From the NCBI GenBank assembly GCA_903929355.1, contig CAIYUN010000009.1, positions 49,631 through 113,630 of the forward strand: a DNA stretch of 64,000 nucleotides, given 5' to 3'. The stretch is from an uncultured Opitutaceae bacterium (GTDB taxonomy: Bacteria > Verrucomicrobiota > Verrucomicrobiia > Opitutales > Opitutaceae). The stretch's first letter is position 1; every line of letters starts with the position of its first letter. The translations under genes were made by a program, and so were the position numbers. The notes beneath the pieces were generated by a model that was not told where the DNA came from, made no database searches, and saw only the letters and a program-made list of their open reading frames with translations. Positions 9,191-17,593 of this stretch are shown piece after piece.

Positions 9191-9941
9191 CGCCCCATGA
9201 AATTTACCTGCCCCAACTGCCGGCAGCCGTTGCTGCCGGAGAGCATCAATGTCCAGACCGACCTGGCGTTGTGCAAGGCCTGCGGCTGGACTTCGCGGGT
9301 CTCGACGTTGGTGGGGGTGGACGCCGAGACCGAAGTTTTGCAGCATCCACCGCCGGGTGCATGGTATAGCGAGACGGAGTCCGAAGTTGTCTTCGGCGCC
9401 ACCACGCGCAGCCCAAAAGCCTTTGTTCTCGTGCCGTTCACGATTGGGTGGGTCGCCATCACCATGGGGATTGCCTACGGCACCCAGTTTGCCGATGGCA
9501 AATTCAGCTTGGGGCGCTCGCTGATCGGCCTGCCCTTCCTCCTCGCCGGCCTGCTTCTCGTGTTTCTCACCCTGCTCTCCATCGGCGGGAGGGAAGAGGT
9601 CAGCATGCGGGACGGGGTGGGTACGGTGTTTGTCGGCATTGCCCGGTTTGGCCGGCGACGTTCATTAAATCTGGCGGGGACTGAATCGATCGAGCTCGGA
9701 GGCCGGAACCTTGGCGGAGCGATTCTGCTGCGACCTCAGTTTATTGTCCTCGGTGGCACCCTCACCAAACCCCGACGGGATTTCATTTTTGAGGTGCTCA
9801 AACTCCTGAAAGCCCGGCTGGACCGGAAACAGACTGCCTCGCCCGACGCCCCGTGAAATTTACCTGCCCCAACTGCCGGCAGCCGTTGCTGCCGGAGAAC
9901 ATCAATGTCCAGACCGACCTGGCGTTGTGCAAGGCCTGCGG
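9191..9941 (+). repeat. 95-base direct repeat at the 5' ends of two tandem genes
   Basis: Bases 9191-9285 and 9847-9941 are identical except for two positions, one of which turns the ATG start of the first gene into the GTG start of the second. The repeat covers the zinc-ribbon part of both genes, while the rest of the two genes has clearly diverged. The coordinates span both copies and the gene between them. Confidence 0.9.
9197..9856 (+). CDS. Zinc-ribbon membrane protein, copy 1
   Basis: 219 residues from an ATG preceded by CGCCCC. The N-terminus has a two-knuckle zinc ribbon (C5, C8, C26, C29). Residues of about 77-100 and 108-130 form two membrane segments (FVLVPFTIGWVAITMGIAYG and a Leu-rich helix), and the last 85 residues form a soluble beta-rich tail resembling a small PH-like domain (TVFVGIARFGRRRSLNL). 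The function is unknown. The stop TGA overlaps the GTG of the next gene, a close paralogue, so the pair is translationally coupled. Confidence 0.75.
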   Translation: MKFTCPNCRQPLLPESINVQTDLALCKACGWTSRVSTLVGVDAETEVLQHPPPGAWYSETESEVVFGATTRSPKAFVLVPFTIGWVAITMGIAYGTQFADGKFSLGRSLIGLPFLLAGLLLVFLTLLSIGGREEVSMRDGVGTVFVGIARFGRRRSLNLAGTESIELGGRNLGGAILLRPQFIVLGGTLTKPRRDFIFEVLKLLKARLDRKQTASPDAP

Positions 9942-10521
9942 TCAGGTCTCGCAGCTCTCCAAGCTCGTTGATGCTGATTTCGATCCCGCCGTGCTGGACC
10001 ATCCGCCGCCGGGAGCCTGGTATCAGGAGAGCATGTCCGAATGCATCTTTGGCGCCACGACCCGCAGCCCCATGGCCTTTTTTCTCGTGCCGTTCATGTG
10101 CGTGTGGTCGGGCGGATCGCTGGGTGGCATCTACGGCACGCAGTTGGTGCATGGAAAGTTTAACCTGATGATCTCCCTCTTCGGGATCCCCTTCCTGATC
10201 GGCACCCTGATGTTCGGCAGCATCGCCCTGATGTCGGTTTGCGGGAAGCTTGAAGTGCGCATCCGCGAGGGCCTGGGCACGGTGTTTATCGGTGTCGGTC
10301 GGCTGGGCTGGACGCGCCGTTTCAACCTGGCCGAGGTGGACTTCATCGAGGACAGCTACACCCCGGGGAGCCGTGGCAGCGGCAGCACGTCGATCCTCCT
10401 TCGGGGCCAAAGCGTCCTGCGTTTTGGCAGCCAGCTCACGGAACCCCGCCGCTACTTTATCCTCAATGTCCTCAAGCGCCTGAAGGCCGGTTCAGGGGCA
10501 AGCCCGCGGAACCTGGGCTGA
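9853..10521 (+). CDS. Zinc-ribbon membrane protein, copy 2
   Basis: 222 residues, start GTG overlapping the previous TGA (GTGA). The order is the same as in copy 1: zinc ribbon C5/C8/C26/C29, a linker with HPPPGAWY, two membrane segments (about 78-100 and 110-133), and a soluble tail. The first 29 residues are nearly identical to copy 1 at DNA level, while the tail is only moderately similar. This points to a tandem duplication with recent exchange, or strong constraint, at the 5' end. The function is unknown. Confidence 0.75.
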   Translation: MKFTCPNCRQPLLPENINVQTDLALCKACGQVSQLSKLVDADFDPAVLDHPPPGAWYQESMSECIFGATTRSPMAFFLVPFMCVWSGGSLGGIYGTQLVHGKFNLMISLFGIPFLIGTLMFGSIALMSVCGKLEVRIREGLGTVFIGVGRLGWTRRFNLAEVDFIEDSYTPGSRGSGSTSILLRGQSVLRFGSQLTEPRRYFILNVLKRLKAGSGASPRNLG

Positions 10522-10646
10522 ATTCCGCAATCAACACGGATGAACGCAGATCGTCGGCTAATACTCCGCCCTTTCCGTCTGCCAGATCAGGCAGTGGCTT
10601 GACGCTCTTGCCTCCCGGCCCGGTTTGCCTGCTTGTGGACCAAACC

Positions 10647-11645
10647 ATGGCCGCGCCCTCTTACCCCCTGTCCGATCACTGTGACGGGCGTCGCTTTTTC
10701 AACCCGGGGACGCACGTCAACCACCACTTGGCCGATTTGCTCCGCTGGCGGTTCACCTCCCGTGGGGAACCTTGGCCAAAGTGGGTGGATCTCCCCCGGA
10801 TCTGGCCGTTGCCCGAGCGGCCACAGACGGGGCTCGCCGCCACCTGGATCAATCACAGCACCTTCCTGCTTCAGACTCCGGTGGCGAATGTCTTGATCGA
10901 CCCGGTTTACAGCAACCGGGCCGGGCCATTCTCCCGGTTCGGACCCCGGCGGGTGCACGCGCCAGGGGTGGCGTTCGAGGCGCTGCCCAAAATTGACGTG
11001 GTCCTGGTTAGCCACGACCACTACGACCATTGCGATATTCCCACGCTCACCCGGCTGGCGCGGGCGCACGCGCCGGTGGGGATCACCCCGCTCGGCAACG
11101 GACCGCTGCTGCGCGCCGCCGGTTTCACCCAAGTGGTGGAACTCGATTGGTGGGGCGCGCACGAGCCGCGGTCCGGGCTCACGGTGACCGTCACACCGGC
11201 CCGCCACTGGAGCAACCGGGTGCGCGGTCCGCGCAACGGGCGGCTGTGGGGCGGCTTCCACCTGCGCTGGGCGGACGCCGGTGCATTTCACGCCGGCGAC
11301 ACCGGGACGGACCCCAATTTTTTCCGGGCGATCCGCGAACGGCTCGGTGCGCCCGATCTGGCGATGTTGCCGATCGGGGGCTACGAGCCGCGCTGGTTCA
11401 TGGCCCAGGCGCACTGCAACCCCGCCGAGGCGGTGCAGATCCACCGCGATCTCGGCAGCCGCCGAAGCGTGGGCATGCACTGGGGCTGTTTCCGCCTCAC
11501 CGACGAGAGCCGCGAGGCCCCGGTCGCCGCCCTCCACCGCGCCCTCGCGGAGGCCAGGGTGCCGCAGTCCGATTTCAGCGCCCTCTTCCCCGGCGAAAGC
11601 GTGATTCTGGAAGGGAAGGCTGAAGGGCTGAATGCTGAAGGCTGA
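10647..11645 (+). CDS. MBL-fold metal-dependent hydrolase, NAPE-PLD/RomA type
   Basis: 332 residues from the ATG at 10647; an upstream TTG at 10599 gives an unlikely extension. The metallo-beta-lactamase signature is SHDHYDHCD, preceded by ATWINHSTFLLQTP and DPVYSNRAGPFSRFGPRR, which are hallmarks of the N-acylphosphatidylethanolamine phospholipase D-like group. Further metal ligands are the His of TPARHWSNR, the Asp of FHAGDTGTD and the His of GMHWGCFRL. It should be a cytoplasmic zinc hydrolase; a lipid or phosphodiester substrate is only a family-based guess. Its last residues (KAEGLNAEG) are encoded by a 7-base repeat. Confidence 0.88.
   Translation: MAAPSYPLSDHCDGRRFFNPGTHVNHHLADLLRWRFTSRGEPWPKWVDLPRIWPLPERPQTGLAATWINHSTFLLQTPVANVLIDPVYSNRAGPFSRFGPRRVHAPGVAFEALPKIDVVLVSHDHYDHCDIPTLTRLARAHAPVGITPLGNGPLLRAAGFTQVVELDWWGAHEPRSGLTVTVTPARHWSNRVRGPRNGRLWGGFHLRWADAGAFHAGDTGTDPNFFRAIRERLGAPDLAMLPIGGYEPRWFMAQAHCNPAEAVQIHRDLGSRRSVGMHWGCFRLTDESREAPVAALHRALAEARVPQSDFSALFPGESVILEGKAEGLNAEG
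11615..11645 (+). repeat. GAAGGCT-type 7-base repeat at the 3' end of a gene
   Basis: Units GAAGGCT, GAAGGGCT (8 bases), GAATGCT and GAAGGCT run in tandem across the last codons of the MBL hydrolase and supply its stop codon. Confidence 0.7.
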
Positions 11646-11820
11646 CTGTCGCCTCAAATTCAGAAGGTTTTGCCGGTGGTCCACGCGCGCAGCGCGTGAC
11701 CTTCCCTCCTCAATTCCCAATTCTTATTCGCGTCCATTTTCGGTTAAACTCTTCCGTCTTAAATCTTGCCGCGGTCCGAGCTTCCACCTTCGACTTGTGA
11801 CTTCGGTTGTCCGTTTATCC

Positions 11821-11860
11821 TCCATTTCGGCCTCTGTTTCCTCCGTTACCTCCTGTTAAA
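11821..11860 (-). repeat. GGAGGTAAC-type 9-base repeat element
   Basis: On the minus strand this reads TTTAACAGGAGG, then two 9-base units and AACAGAGGCCG. A copy differing at only a few bases lies on the plus strand at about 32996-33028. It lies between the converging MBL hydrolase and GH3 genes; the rest of the gap 11646-11881 shows no gene. Confidence 0.7.
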
Positions 11861-11881
11861 CCCTTCTGTTGGGTCGCCTCC

Positions 11882-13723
11882 TCACTTCGTCAATCCATAC
11901 CCCACGGGAAACAATGGATCAATCACCGTCAATGCATCCAACTGACTGTTGTCGCGCGGCCAGGGGCGCGGCAAGGTACCCGTGAATTTTTTGTCGCCGA
12001 ACAGCACATCGGCCACGCCCGTGCCCTCGGTGCCCGGCAGCCATGCGGCCACCACGGCGGCAGACTGGTCGAGCGCAGTGCCGAGCACCATAGGCCGGCC
12101 GGAGATGATCAGCGTGACGATCGGTGCGCCGGATGCTTTCGCCTGCGCGAGCAGTTGCGTCTGGTTGGCCGGCAGGCCCAGGTCGGCTTTGTCGCCCTGG
12201 CCTTCGGCATAGGGCCGCTCGCCGACGACCAGCAGCACCGCATCCGCCCCCTGGCCGTCGGTGCCCGCACCAGTGGCGGAAAACGTCACCTGGGAGCCCG
12301 TTGACACGGCCTGGCGGATGGCCGCAAGGATGGTCGTGCCGCCGGTCGTGACATTGTTGCCGGCCTTGCCCTGCCAGGAGATGGTCCAGCCTCCGCATTG
12401 GAGGCCGACGTCGTCCGCCGCCGCGCCGATGATGTGCAGGTGCTTGATGCCTTTGGCCAGCGGCAGGGTGTTTTTGTCATTCTTGAGCAGCACGAGCGAC
12501 GCGCTCACGCACTCGCGCGCGACCGCGCGGTGCTCGGCCGAGCCGATGGCCGCCGTGAGCCTCGGGTCGACGGCGGTGCGGGCGAAAACGCCCAGCGCAT
12601 ATTTCACCCGCAGGATGCGGCGGACCGCGTCGTCAATGCGGGCCTGCGACACGGTGCCGGTGGCCACTAACGACTTCAGGTCGCCGATGAACTCCCCGTA
12701 ATTGTTGGCGCTGCCCGGGCCTTTCGGGATCATGAACATGTCGAGGCCCGCGTTGACCGACGCGGCCACGTCCTGTTTGTAATCGGGCGAAATCTGGTCG
12801 ATTGCGGCCCAGTCAGAGATGAGAAAACCCTGGAAGCCCATCTCGCCCTTGAGCACCTCGGTCATCAGGTGGTGGTTCGCGCTCATCTTGACCCCGTTCC
12901 AACTACTGTAGGAGACCATGATCGAGCCCACGCCGGCCTGCACGGCTGCAGCATAGGGCGGAAGGTAAAGCCGGCGCAGCGTCACCTCGTCGCAGACGAC
13001 ATCCCCCTGGTCCTTGCCGCCGGTGGTGCCACCGTCACCGAGGAAATGCTTGGCACAGGCGAGCACGGAGAGCGGGCCGCCCAGGTCGTCGCCCTGAAAA
13101 CCGCGCACCGCCGCCGCCCCGAGCGTGGCAGCCAGTTCCGGCGAGGTGCCGTAGCTCTCGTAGGTGCGGCCCCAGCGCTCGTTCTCGGCCACGGCGATGC
13201 ACGGGCCGAAGCCCCAAAGCGTGCCGGTGCCGAGCATCTCCTCGGCGGTCACCCGCTGCTCCGCCAGAGAGAGCGCCGGATTGTGGGTCGCGCCCATGCC
13301 GACATTGTGCGGGAAAATCACCGCGCCGATGATGTTGTTATGCCCGTGAACGGTATCGATGCCGTAGAGGAGGGGGATCTGCAGCCGGGTTTTCAGCGCC
13401 TGCGCCTGGAAGCCCTGGACCATTTTTACCCACGCCGCCGGCGAATTGTCGCCGCCCGCCGGGTCGGCGTTGCCGCCGCTCAGCACGGAGCCGAGGAAAT
13501 AGGTCTGCACATCCGCCGGGTGGCCGCGCAACGCGTCCGAGTCCACCTGTACCATCTGGCCGATCTTCTCGTCGAGCGTCATTTGGGCGAGCAACGCATC
13601 AGCCGGGCTGGCCGAGCGCGCGACCCAGGCGGGCGTGGTGGCCGAGGCCAGCAGCGCGGCGGCGGGCAGGGAAAGCAGCAACAATCGGCGCAGGCCGGAG
13701 CACGAGGGGCGGAGGGGGTACAT
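11882..13723 (-). CDS. Secreted GH3 beta-glucosidase/exoglucanase
   Basis: 613 residues from the ATG at 13723, chosen because a signal peptide follows at once (LRRLLLLSLPAAALLAS, cleaved near residue 35). The upstream in-frame extension is not protein-like. GH3 blocks in order are TLDEKIGQMVQVD, PLLYGIDTVHGHNN, ACAKHFLGDGGTTGGKDQG and the nucleophile D304 in GFLISDWAAID. The C-terminal domain has SLVLLKND and VVGERPYAEGQGD, which holds the likely acid/base Glu as in ExoI-type enzymes. It should release glucose from beta-glucans or cellobiose in the periplasm or outside. The ATG is preceded by CCCC. Confidence 0.95.
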   Translation of the reverse strand: MYPLRPSCSGLRRLLLLSLPAAALLASATTPAWVARSASPADALLAQMTLDEKIGQMVQVDSDALRGHPADVQTYFLGSVLSGGNADPAGGDNSPAAWVKMVQGFQAQALKTRLQIPLLYGIDTVHGHNNIIGAVIFPHNVGMGATHNPALSLAEQRVTAEEMLGTGTLWGFGPCIAVAENERWGRTYESYGTSPELAATLGAAAVRGFQGDDLGGPLSVLACAKHFLGDGGTTGGKDQGDVVCDEVTLRRLYLPPYAAAVQAGVGSIMVSYSSWNGVKMSANHHLMTEVLKGEMGFQGFLISDWAAIDQISPDYKQDVAASVNAGLDMFMIPKGPGSANNYGEFIGDLKSLVATGTVSQARIDDAVRRILRVKYALGVFARTAVDPRLTAAIGSAEHRAVARECVSASLVLLKNDKNTLPLAKGIKHLHIIGAAADDVGLQCGGWTISWQGKAGNNVTTGGTTILAAIRQAVSTGSQVTFSATGAGTDGQGADAVLLVVGERPYAEGQGDKADLGLPANQTQLLAQAKASGAPIVTLIISGRPMVLGTALDQSAAVVAAWLPGTEGTGVADVLFGDKKFTGTLPRPWPRDNSQLDALTVIDPLFPVGYGLTK

Positions 13724-13838
13724 GGGGCTCACTTGTAACAGCAGCAGCCTGATCAGGGGAAGCAAGAAGGCGGCATCGAGTCGTCCATAGCCAGGCGACG
13801 TAGGACGGAGGGCGACCCCGCCGCGGTCATTCTCTTGC

Positions 13839-14246
13839 TCACGGCCCAAACGTGATCGTCCGCGCCCCGGCCACGCCGTTGGCCGAGATTGCCCGGCCCT
13901 GCACGATCACCGGGGTGTAGGTCTCCTGCGCGACGGTCTGGAACGACATTACATATTGCGAGCGGTTGGTGCCGACGATGGTGGCCGACGCCACGGAGCT
14001 GACCCCGTTCTCCAGGAAATACTGGTCGGCCCCGGCCCCGATTTGGCGGAGATTGCCGATGACCGCCTTGTCCTGAGAATTCGCGAGTTTGTGATCGGCG
14101 GCCTCACGCCCTGCCCAGTATTCCGGCCCGCCGATGTCGCGAAACCAAGTCCACCCGATGGCGGCCACCAGACCGACCGCAACCACGACACCGGCCACGA
14201 TAACCCAACCGCGCGATGCCGCTCGGGGTTGGTCGGGTTTACTCAT
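13839..14246 (-). CDS. Small membrane-anchored protein, perhaps pilin-like
   Basis: 135 residues with a cytoplasmic N-terminus, one membrane helix (about 14-35) and an extracytoplasmic part containing DKAVIGNLRQIGAGADQYFLENG. That stretch resembles the region after the helix in type IV pilin-like proteins, but no prepilin peptidase site is visible, so this is only a resemblance. The start ATG overlaps the stop of the upstream gene (TAATG), so the two are coupled. It lies upstream of the GH3 gene on the same strand, about 115 bases away. Confidence 0.6.
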   Translation of the reverse strand: MSKPDQPRAASRGWVIVAGVVVAVGLVAAIGWTWFRDIGGPEYWAGREAADHKLANSQDKAVIGNLRQIGAGADQYFLENGVSSVASATIVGTNRSQYVMSFQTVAQETYTPVIVQGRAISANGVAGARTITFGP

Positions 14247-14515
14247 TAGTGATGACCGCCACCACCGTGCCCGCCGCCATCAAAACCGCCCGAATGGCCG
14301 CCGGAGTGACCACCGTGATGGCCGCCGGAATCATGATGATGCCCATGATGATGGTGATGGTGACCGTGGCCATGGGAGTGGGTATCTGTGCCGAAGGTGC
14401 TGACACCGCCGTCCGAACCACGGGGCCCCCGTCGCCGTTGGCCTCCCATCGCCACCCGCAAAAGGGTGATGAGGATGACAAGGGCCAGCACAGAGAAAAA
14501 AATCAGGATGGGCAT
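14246..14515 (-). CDS. Small His/Gly-rich membrane protein
   Basis: 89 residues from the ATG at 14515, which is preceded by CCCCC; an upstream TTG would add 17 unlike residues. One membrane helix (residues 2-20) is followed by a basic patch and a tail in which His and Gly make up most of the last 45 residues, with runs such as HGHGHHHHHHGHHH. Such tails bind Ni, Zn or Cu in other proteins, so a metal-binding or storage role is possible but unproven. It is coupled to the next gene through TAATG. Confidence 0.6.
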   Translation of the reverse strand: MPILIFFSVLALVILITLLRVAMGGQRRRGPRGSDGGVSTFGTDTHSHGHGHHHHHHGHHHDSGGHHGGHSGGHSGGFDGGGHGGGGHH

Positions 14516-14700
14516 GGGGGACGCTCCTTGGCGCGAAAGCAAACCCGGGATTTGAAGCCAAGTCAACCTCCTGCAGTGTTACTCAAGAATCGGAACGGCG
14601 CGCATGGCGGGGGCGCACTAGCTCGGAGCAGGCAGGATGCCGGGCAATCCCAACCCAGAGGTTTTACAGAAGATCGCCAGGACCGCGAAGACCAGATCCC

Positions 14701-14850
14701 TCACCTCCAAACTTTGCGCCCTTTGCGAACTTGGTGTAAAAAACCTGCCTTTCCTCACCTTCTTATCCGTGTTTGATCCGTGCCATCCGTGGTCAAAACT
14801 CCGCCCTCCGTGACCTCGGCCTTGTCCTCTGTGCTCTGTGTCCAAATCAT
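14701..14850 (-). repeat. Mosaic of three short-period repeat families
   Basis: Read on the minus strand this gap has CACAGAG-type units (14808-14842), then three CACGGAT units (14762-14797), then CGCAAAG-type units (14709-14735). The surrounding gap 14516-14877 has no gene on either strand. Confidence 0.65.
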
Positions 14851-14877
14851 TTGCTGTTCGCCCTTCTTCCTTTTCAT

Positions 14878-16488
14878 TTATTCCAGCGAGATGAATTGGT
14901 AGCGGTGAATCCCCAGCAGATTCGGCGCCCAGCCTTTCACGCCGGGCGCGATCAAAAAGACCCGCGCGCCGTAATAAATCGGGATGATTGGACCCTGGTC
15001 GAGCAGGAGCGTCTCGGCCTGGGACTGGAGCGACTGCCGTTTTGGGGTGTCCAGCGTGCGCGCGGCCCCGGTGACGAGCTGGTCGTAGTCCGCGTTGCCC
15101 CAGCCCGTCCAGTTGTTGCCGCCGTTGGTCAGCCAGAGGTTGAGGTAGGTGTCGGGGTCCACATAGTCGCCGACCCAGCGCGCGCTGCTGATCTGGTAGG
15201 TCTGCGTCTGCTGGTTCTGCAGCCAGGTTTTCTGCTCCAGCGGGATGATCGTAATGTTCACGCCGAGCTCATGCGACCACATCTGCTGGATCGCCTCGAC
15301 GACCACGCGGTGGATGTCATCGGCCTTGATCTGCACCTCAAAGGTCGGGAGCCCTTTCCCGCCCGGAAAGCCGGCCTCGGCAAGCAGGCGGCGCGCGGCG
15401 GCATAGTCGTCGGGCACGCCCGTCGGCGGCTGGTAGCCCGCCGTGCCGGGCGGGGTGAGCGCGTGCGCGGGGACGACGCTGCCGTGCAGGACCGTGGCGG
15501 CGAGCGCGGTGCGGTCAATGGCGCGGGCGAGCGCCTGGCGCAGCTTCACGTTGTCCAGCGGTGGCTTGGTCACGTTGCACCGCAGGAAGAAGGTTTCGAG
15601 AAACGGGTCCACCCGCAGTTGCGCGGGCGCGTCCGCCTGCCACGTGGGAATCTTTGCCGGCGGCAGGCCGTAGGTGACGTGGAGCTGGCCGGCCCGGTAG
15701 GTCTTCTCCTCGGTGGCCAGGTTCTCGATCGGGAAAAACTCGATGCGCTGGAGGGTCGTGCGCGCGGTGTCCCAGTACAGCGGGTTTTTCGCCACGGTGA
15801 TATGCGCGTTGGGCGACCATTCCGCGAGGGTGAACGGGCCGTTGCCCACCAGGTTCTCCGGCCGGGTCCAGCGCGTGCCCTGGCGCTCGGTCGCGCCGAA
15901 TTTCTCCAAGGTGGCGCGGTGGACGGGAAACCACGCCTGGTGCGCCGCGAGCGCGAGCAGCCACGGACAGGGCGCGCCGAGCGTGAGCTCCAGCGTGTGG
16001 TCGTCCGCCGCGCGGACACCGACCTGGGCGAAGCCGGTCACCTTGCCCTCGTTGTAGGCCTCGGCGTTCTTGATCGGCCAGAGCATGTAGGAGTATTCCG
16101 AGGCGAGCTTGGGCGAGAGGATGCGCTGGAACGACCAGGCAAAGTCGTGCGCGGTGAGCGGGTCGCCGTTCGACCAGCGTGCGCCGGCGCGGAGGTGGAA
16201 GGTGTAGGTGAGACCGTCGGGGGAGATGTCCCATTTCTCCGCGACGCCGGGCACGGGCTGGGCGGTTTTCTCGTCCAGACAGGTCAGCCCCTCGAAGAGC
16301 GCGACGAGGACGTTCATCTCGGTATAGGCGGTCGCGGTCTGCGGGTCGAGGTCACCCGGCTCGGAGCTGTTGCCGAGCAGGAGCGTCTGGGAGCGGCGGC
16401 TGTCGGCGACAGGGGTGGAGTCGGCGGCGGGTCGGCAGCCGGCAAGGAGGAGCACGAGGGCGGCGGACAGGGCGGGAAGATGGCGCAT
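14878..16488 (-). CDS. Peptide ABC transporter substrate-binding lipoprotein (OppA-like)
   Basis: 536 residues with a lipoprotein signal peptide and lipobox LLAGC (C18). Family blocks are EPGDLDPQTATAYTEMNV, LFEGLTCLDEKT, PVPGVAEKWDISPDGLTYTFHLR, the SBP_bac_5 signature; VGNGPFTLAEWSPNAHITVAKNPLYWD; and SARWVGDYVDPDTYLNLW near the end. It binds oligopeptides for import through an Opp/Dpp-type permease. No permease or ATPase gene is adjacent, so the transporter must be encoded elsewhere or shared. The ATG follows CCTCCCCC. Confidence 0.92.
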   Translation of the reverse strand: MRHLPALSAALVLLLAGCRPAADSTPVADSRRSQTLLLGNSSEPGDLDPQTATAYTEMNVLVALFEGLTCLDEKTAQPVPGVAEKWDISPDGLTYTFHLRAGARWSNGDPLTAHDFAWSFQRILSPKLASEYSYMLWPIKNAEAYNEGKVTGFAQVGVRAADDHTLELTLGAPCPWLLALAAHQAWFPVHRATLEKFGATERQGTRWTRPENLVGNGPFTLAEWSPNAHITVAKNPLYWDTARTTLQRIEFFPIENLATEEKTYRAGQLHVTYGLPPAKIPTWQADAPAQLRVDPFLETFFLRCNVTKPPLDNVKLRQALARAIDRTALAATVLHGSVVPAHALTPPGTAGYQPPTGVPDDYAAARRLLAEAGFPGGKGLPTFEVQIKADDIHRVVVEAIQQMWSHELGVNITIIPLEQKTWLQNQQTQTYQISSARWVGDYVDPDTYLNLWLTNGGNNWTGWGNADYDQLVTGAARTLDTPKRQSLQSQAETLLLDQGPIIPIYYGARVFLIAPGVKGWAPNLLGIHRYQFISLE

Positions 16489-16508
16489 GGGGGAGGAAGG
16501 GGAAAGAC

Positions 16509-16543
16509 GTCAGCGGTCAGAAGCCAGAGGACGGAAGCCGGAT
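16509..16543 (+). repeat. 7-base repeat array, GNCRGAN family
   Basis: Five units: GTCAGCG, GTCAGAA, GCCAGAG, GACGGAA, GCCGGAT. It lies between the divergent oppA-like and GYF_2-RDD genes. Confidence 0.8.
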
Positions 16544-16655
16544 TTCTAACCAGATAGAGAGAACGGAGCGGAGAAACGGTGGATTGATCACGTTGCAATT
16601 ACCCCTTTCGGCAATACTGGCAATTCCAGCCTGCGGCCCTCACCCTCACCGCATC

Positions 16656-17360
16656 ATGCAATGGCACTATGCAATCGACGGCGAAAATCAGGGGCCGGTT
16701 TCCGGACCGGAGCTTGCTTGGATGGCACAACAGGGGGCGATCACGGGTGACACGCTCGTCTGGCGCGAGGGGATGACTCAATGGCAGCGCTTTTCCGACA
16801 TCGCCGGCAGCCTGCCCCCGCCGGAACCCCGCAGCGAACCGGACCAGCCCGCGATCACTCCCACCGATGAGAACGGGGCGGACGAACACTCGGGCGGGCG
16901 GGCGGCGGCAACACCGGGGGTGGTGCCCGGCCCCTTCGGCTATGGTGGATTCTGGATCCGGCTGTTGGCGCGGGTCATTGACGCCGTGATCCTGCTCGCG
17001 GTCATCGCGTTGGCCGGCCAGATTCTTGACCTGGTCATCGCGAACGCATTGGGCGCGCGTCCGGATGCGGACCTGCTGACCGCCGAAGGCAACGACGTCA
17101 TGAAGATGGTGCTGGCCGGCACGTATGAGGTGCTGTTTGTCCGATTTTTCGCTGCCACGCCGGGAAAGATGACCCTGGGTCTTAGAATCCTGCGGGCCGA
17201 CGGCACCAGACTCCGCAGTGGCCGGATCTTCGGGCGCGAGTGGGCGCGAGGTCTGGGCGTAATAACCCTGGGTTTTGGCTACATCATGGCTGGAATCGAT
17301 GAGGAAAAACGCGCCTTGCACGACCGCCTCTGTGACACGCGGGTGATCCGGACCCGGTGA
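16656..17360 (+). CDS. GYF_2 (DUF4339)-RDD membrane protein, paralogue 1
   Basis: 234 residues from ATGCAATGG. Residues 1-50 form a GYF_2 domain (WHYAIDGENQGPVSGPELAWMAQQG, then TLVWREGMTQW), a predicted peptide-binding module. After a hydrophilic linker comes an RDD domain (about 90-234) starting FGYGGFWIRLLARVIDAVIL, with two membrane helices and the conserved ATPGKMTLGLRILRADG and HDRLCDTRV ends. RDD proteins are membrane proteins of uncertain function, sometimes linked to transport. Paralogue 2 follows at 17594. The real start is taken from the identical first 19 bases of both genes; an upstream TTG-initiated extension is rejected. Confidence 0.88.
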   Translation: MQWHYAIDGENQGPVSGPELAWMAQQGAITGDTLVWREGMTQWQRFSDIAGSLPPPEPRSEPDQPAITPTDENGADEHSGGRAAATPGVVPGPFGYGGFWIRLLARVIDAVILLAVIALAGQILDLVIANALGARPDADLLTAEGNDVMKMVLAGTYEVLFVRFFAATPGKMTLGLRILRADGTRLRSGRIFGREWARGLGVITLGFGYIMAGIDEEKRALHDRLCDTRVIRTR

Positions 17361-17373
17361 GGGGGGAGCTGAA

Positions 17374-17415
17374 GTCAGAGGTCAGATGCCGGAGGTCAAA
17401 GGTCAGATGTCGAGG
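17374..17415 (+). repeat. 7-base repeat array, GNCRGAN family
   Basis: Units GTCAGAG, GTCAGAT, GCCGGAG, GTCAAAG, GTCAGAT, GTCGAGG directly after the first GYF_2-RDD gene. Confidence 0.85.
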
Positions 17416-17542
17416 CAACGGAGGGGCGGCGTGGGTGGAGGCCGCCATTTTATTGCCAGAATGTGCGATTATCGCGACCGGCGGGTGTTATCTGGCAACA
17501 GACGTGACTGCGTCGCAAATAATACAACCATTTAAAATTGCC

Positions 17543-17562
17543 ATGGCGGGCGGTTCCGCCAT
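17543..17562. repeat. Short palindrome before the second GYF_2-RDD gene
   Basis: ATGGCGG (17543-17549) pairs with CCGCCAT (17556-17562) around a 6-base loop, 31 bases before the start codon. The surrounding stretch (about 17500-17540) is AT-rich for this genome and may contain the promoter, but no clear -35/-10 pair can be named. Confidence 0.35.
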
Positions 17563-17593
17563 GAAGGCAACGCAGCCTTAACCCCCCATCCCC

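Noticed and set aside
14773..16557. A 594-codon plus-strand frame
   Set aside because: It is antisense to the OppA-like lipoprotein gene, which has a clear lipobox and family blocks.
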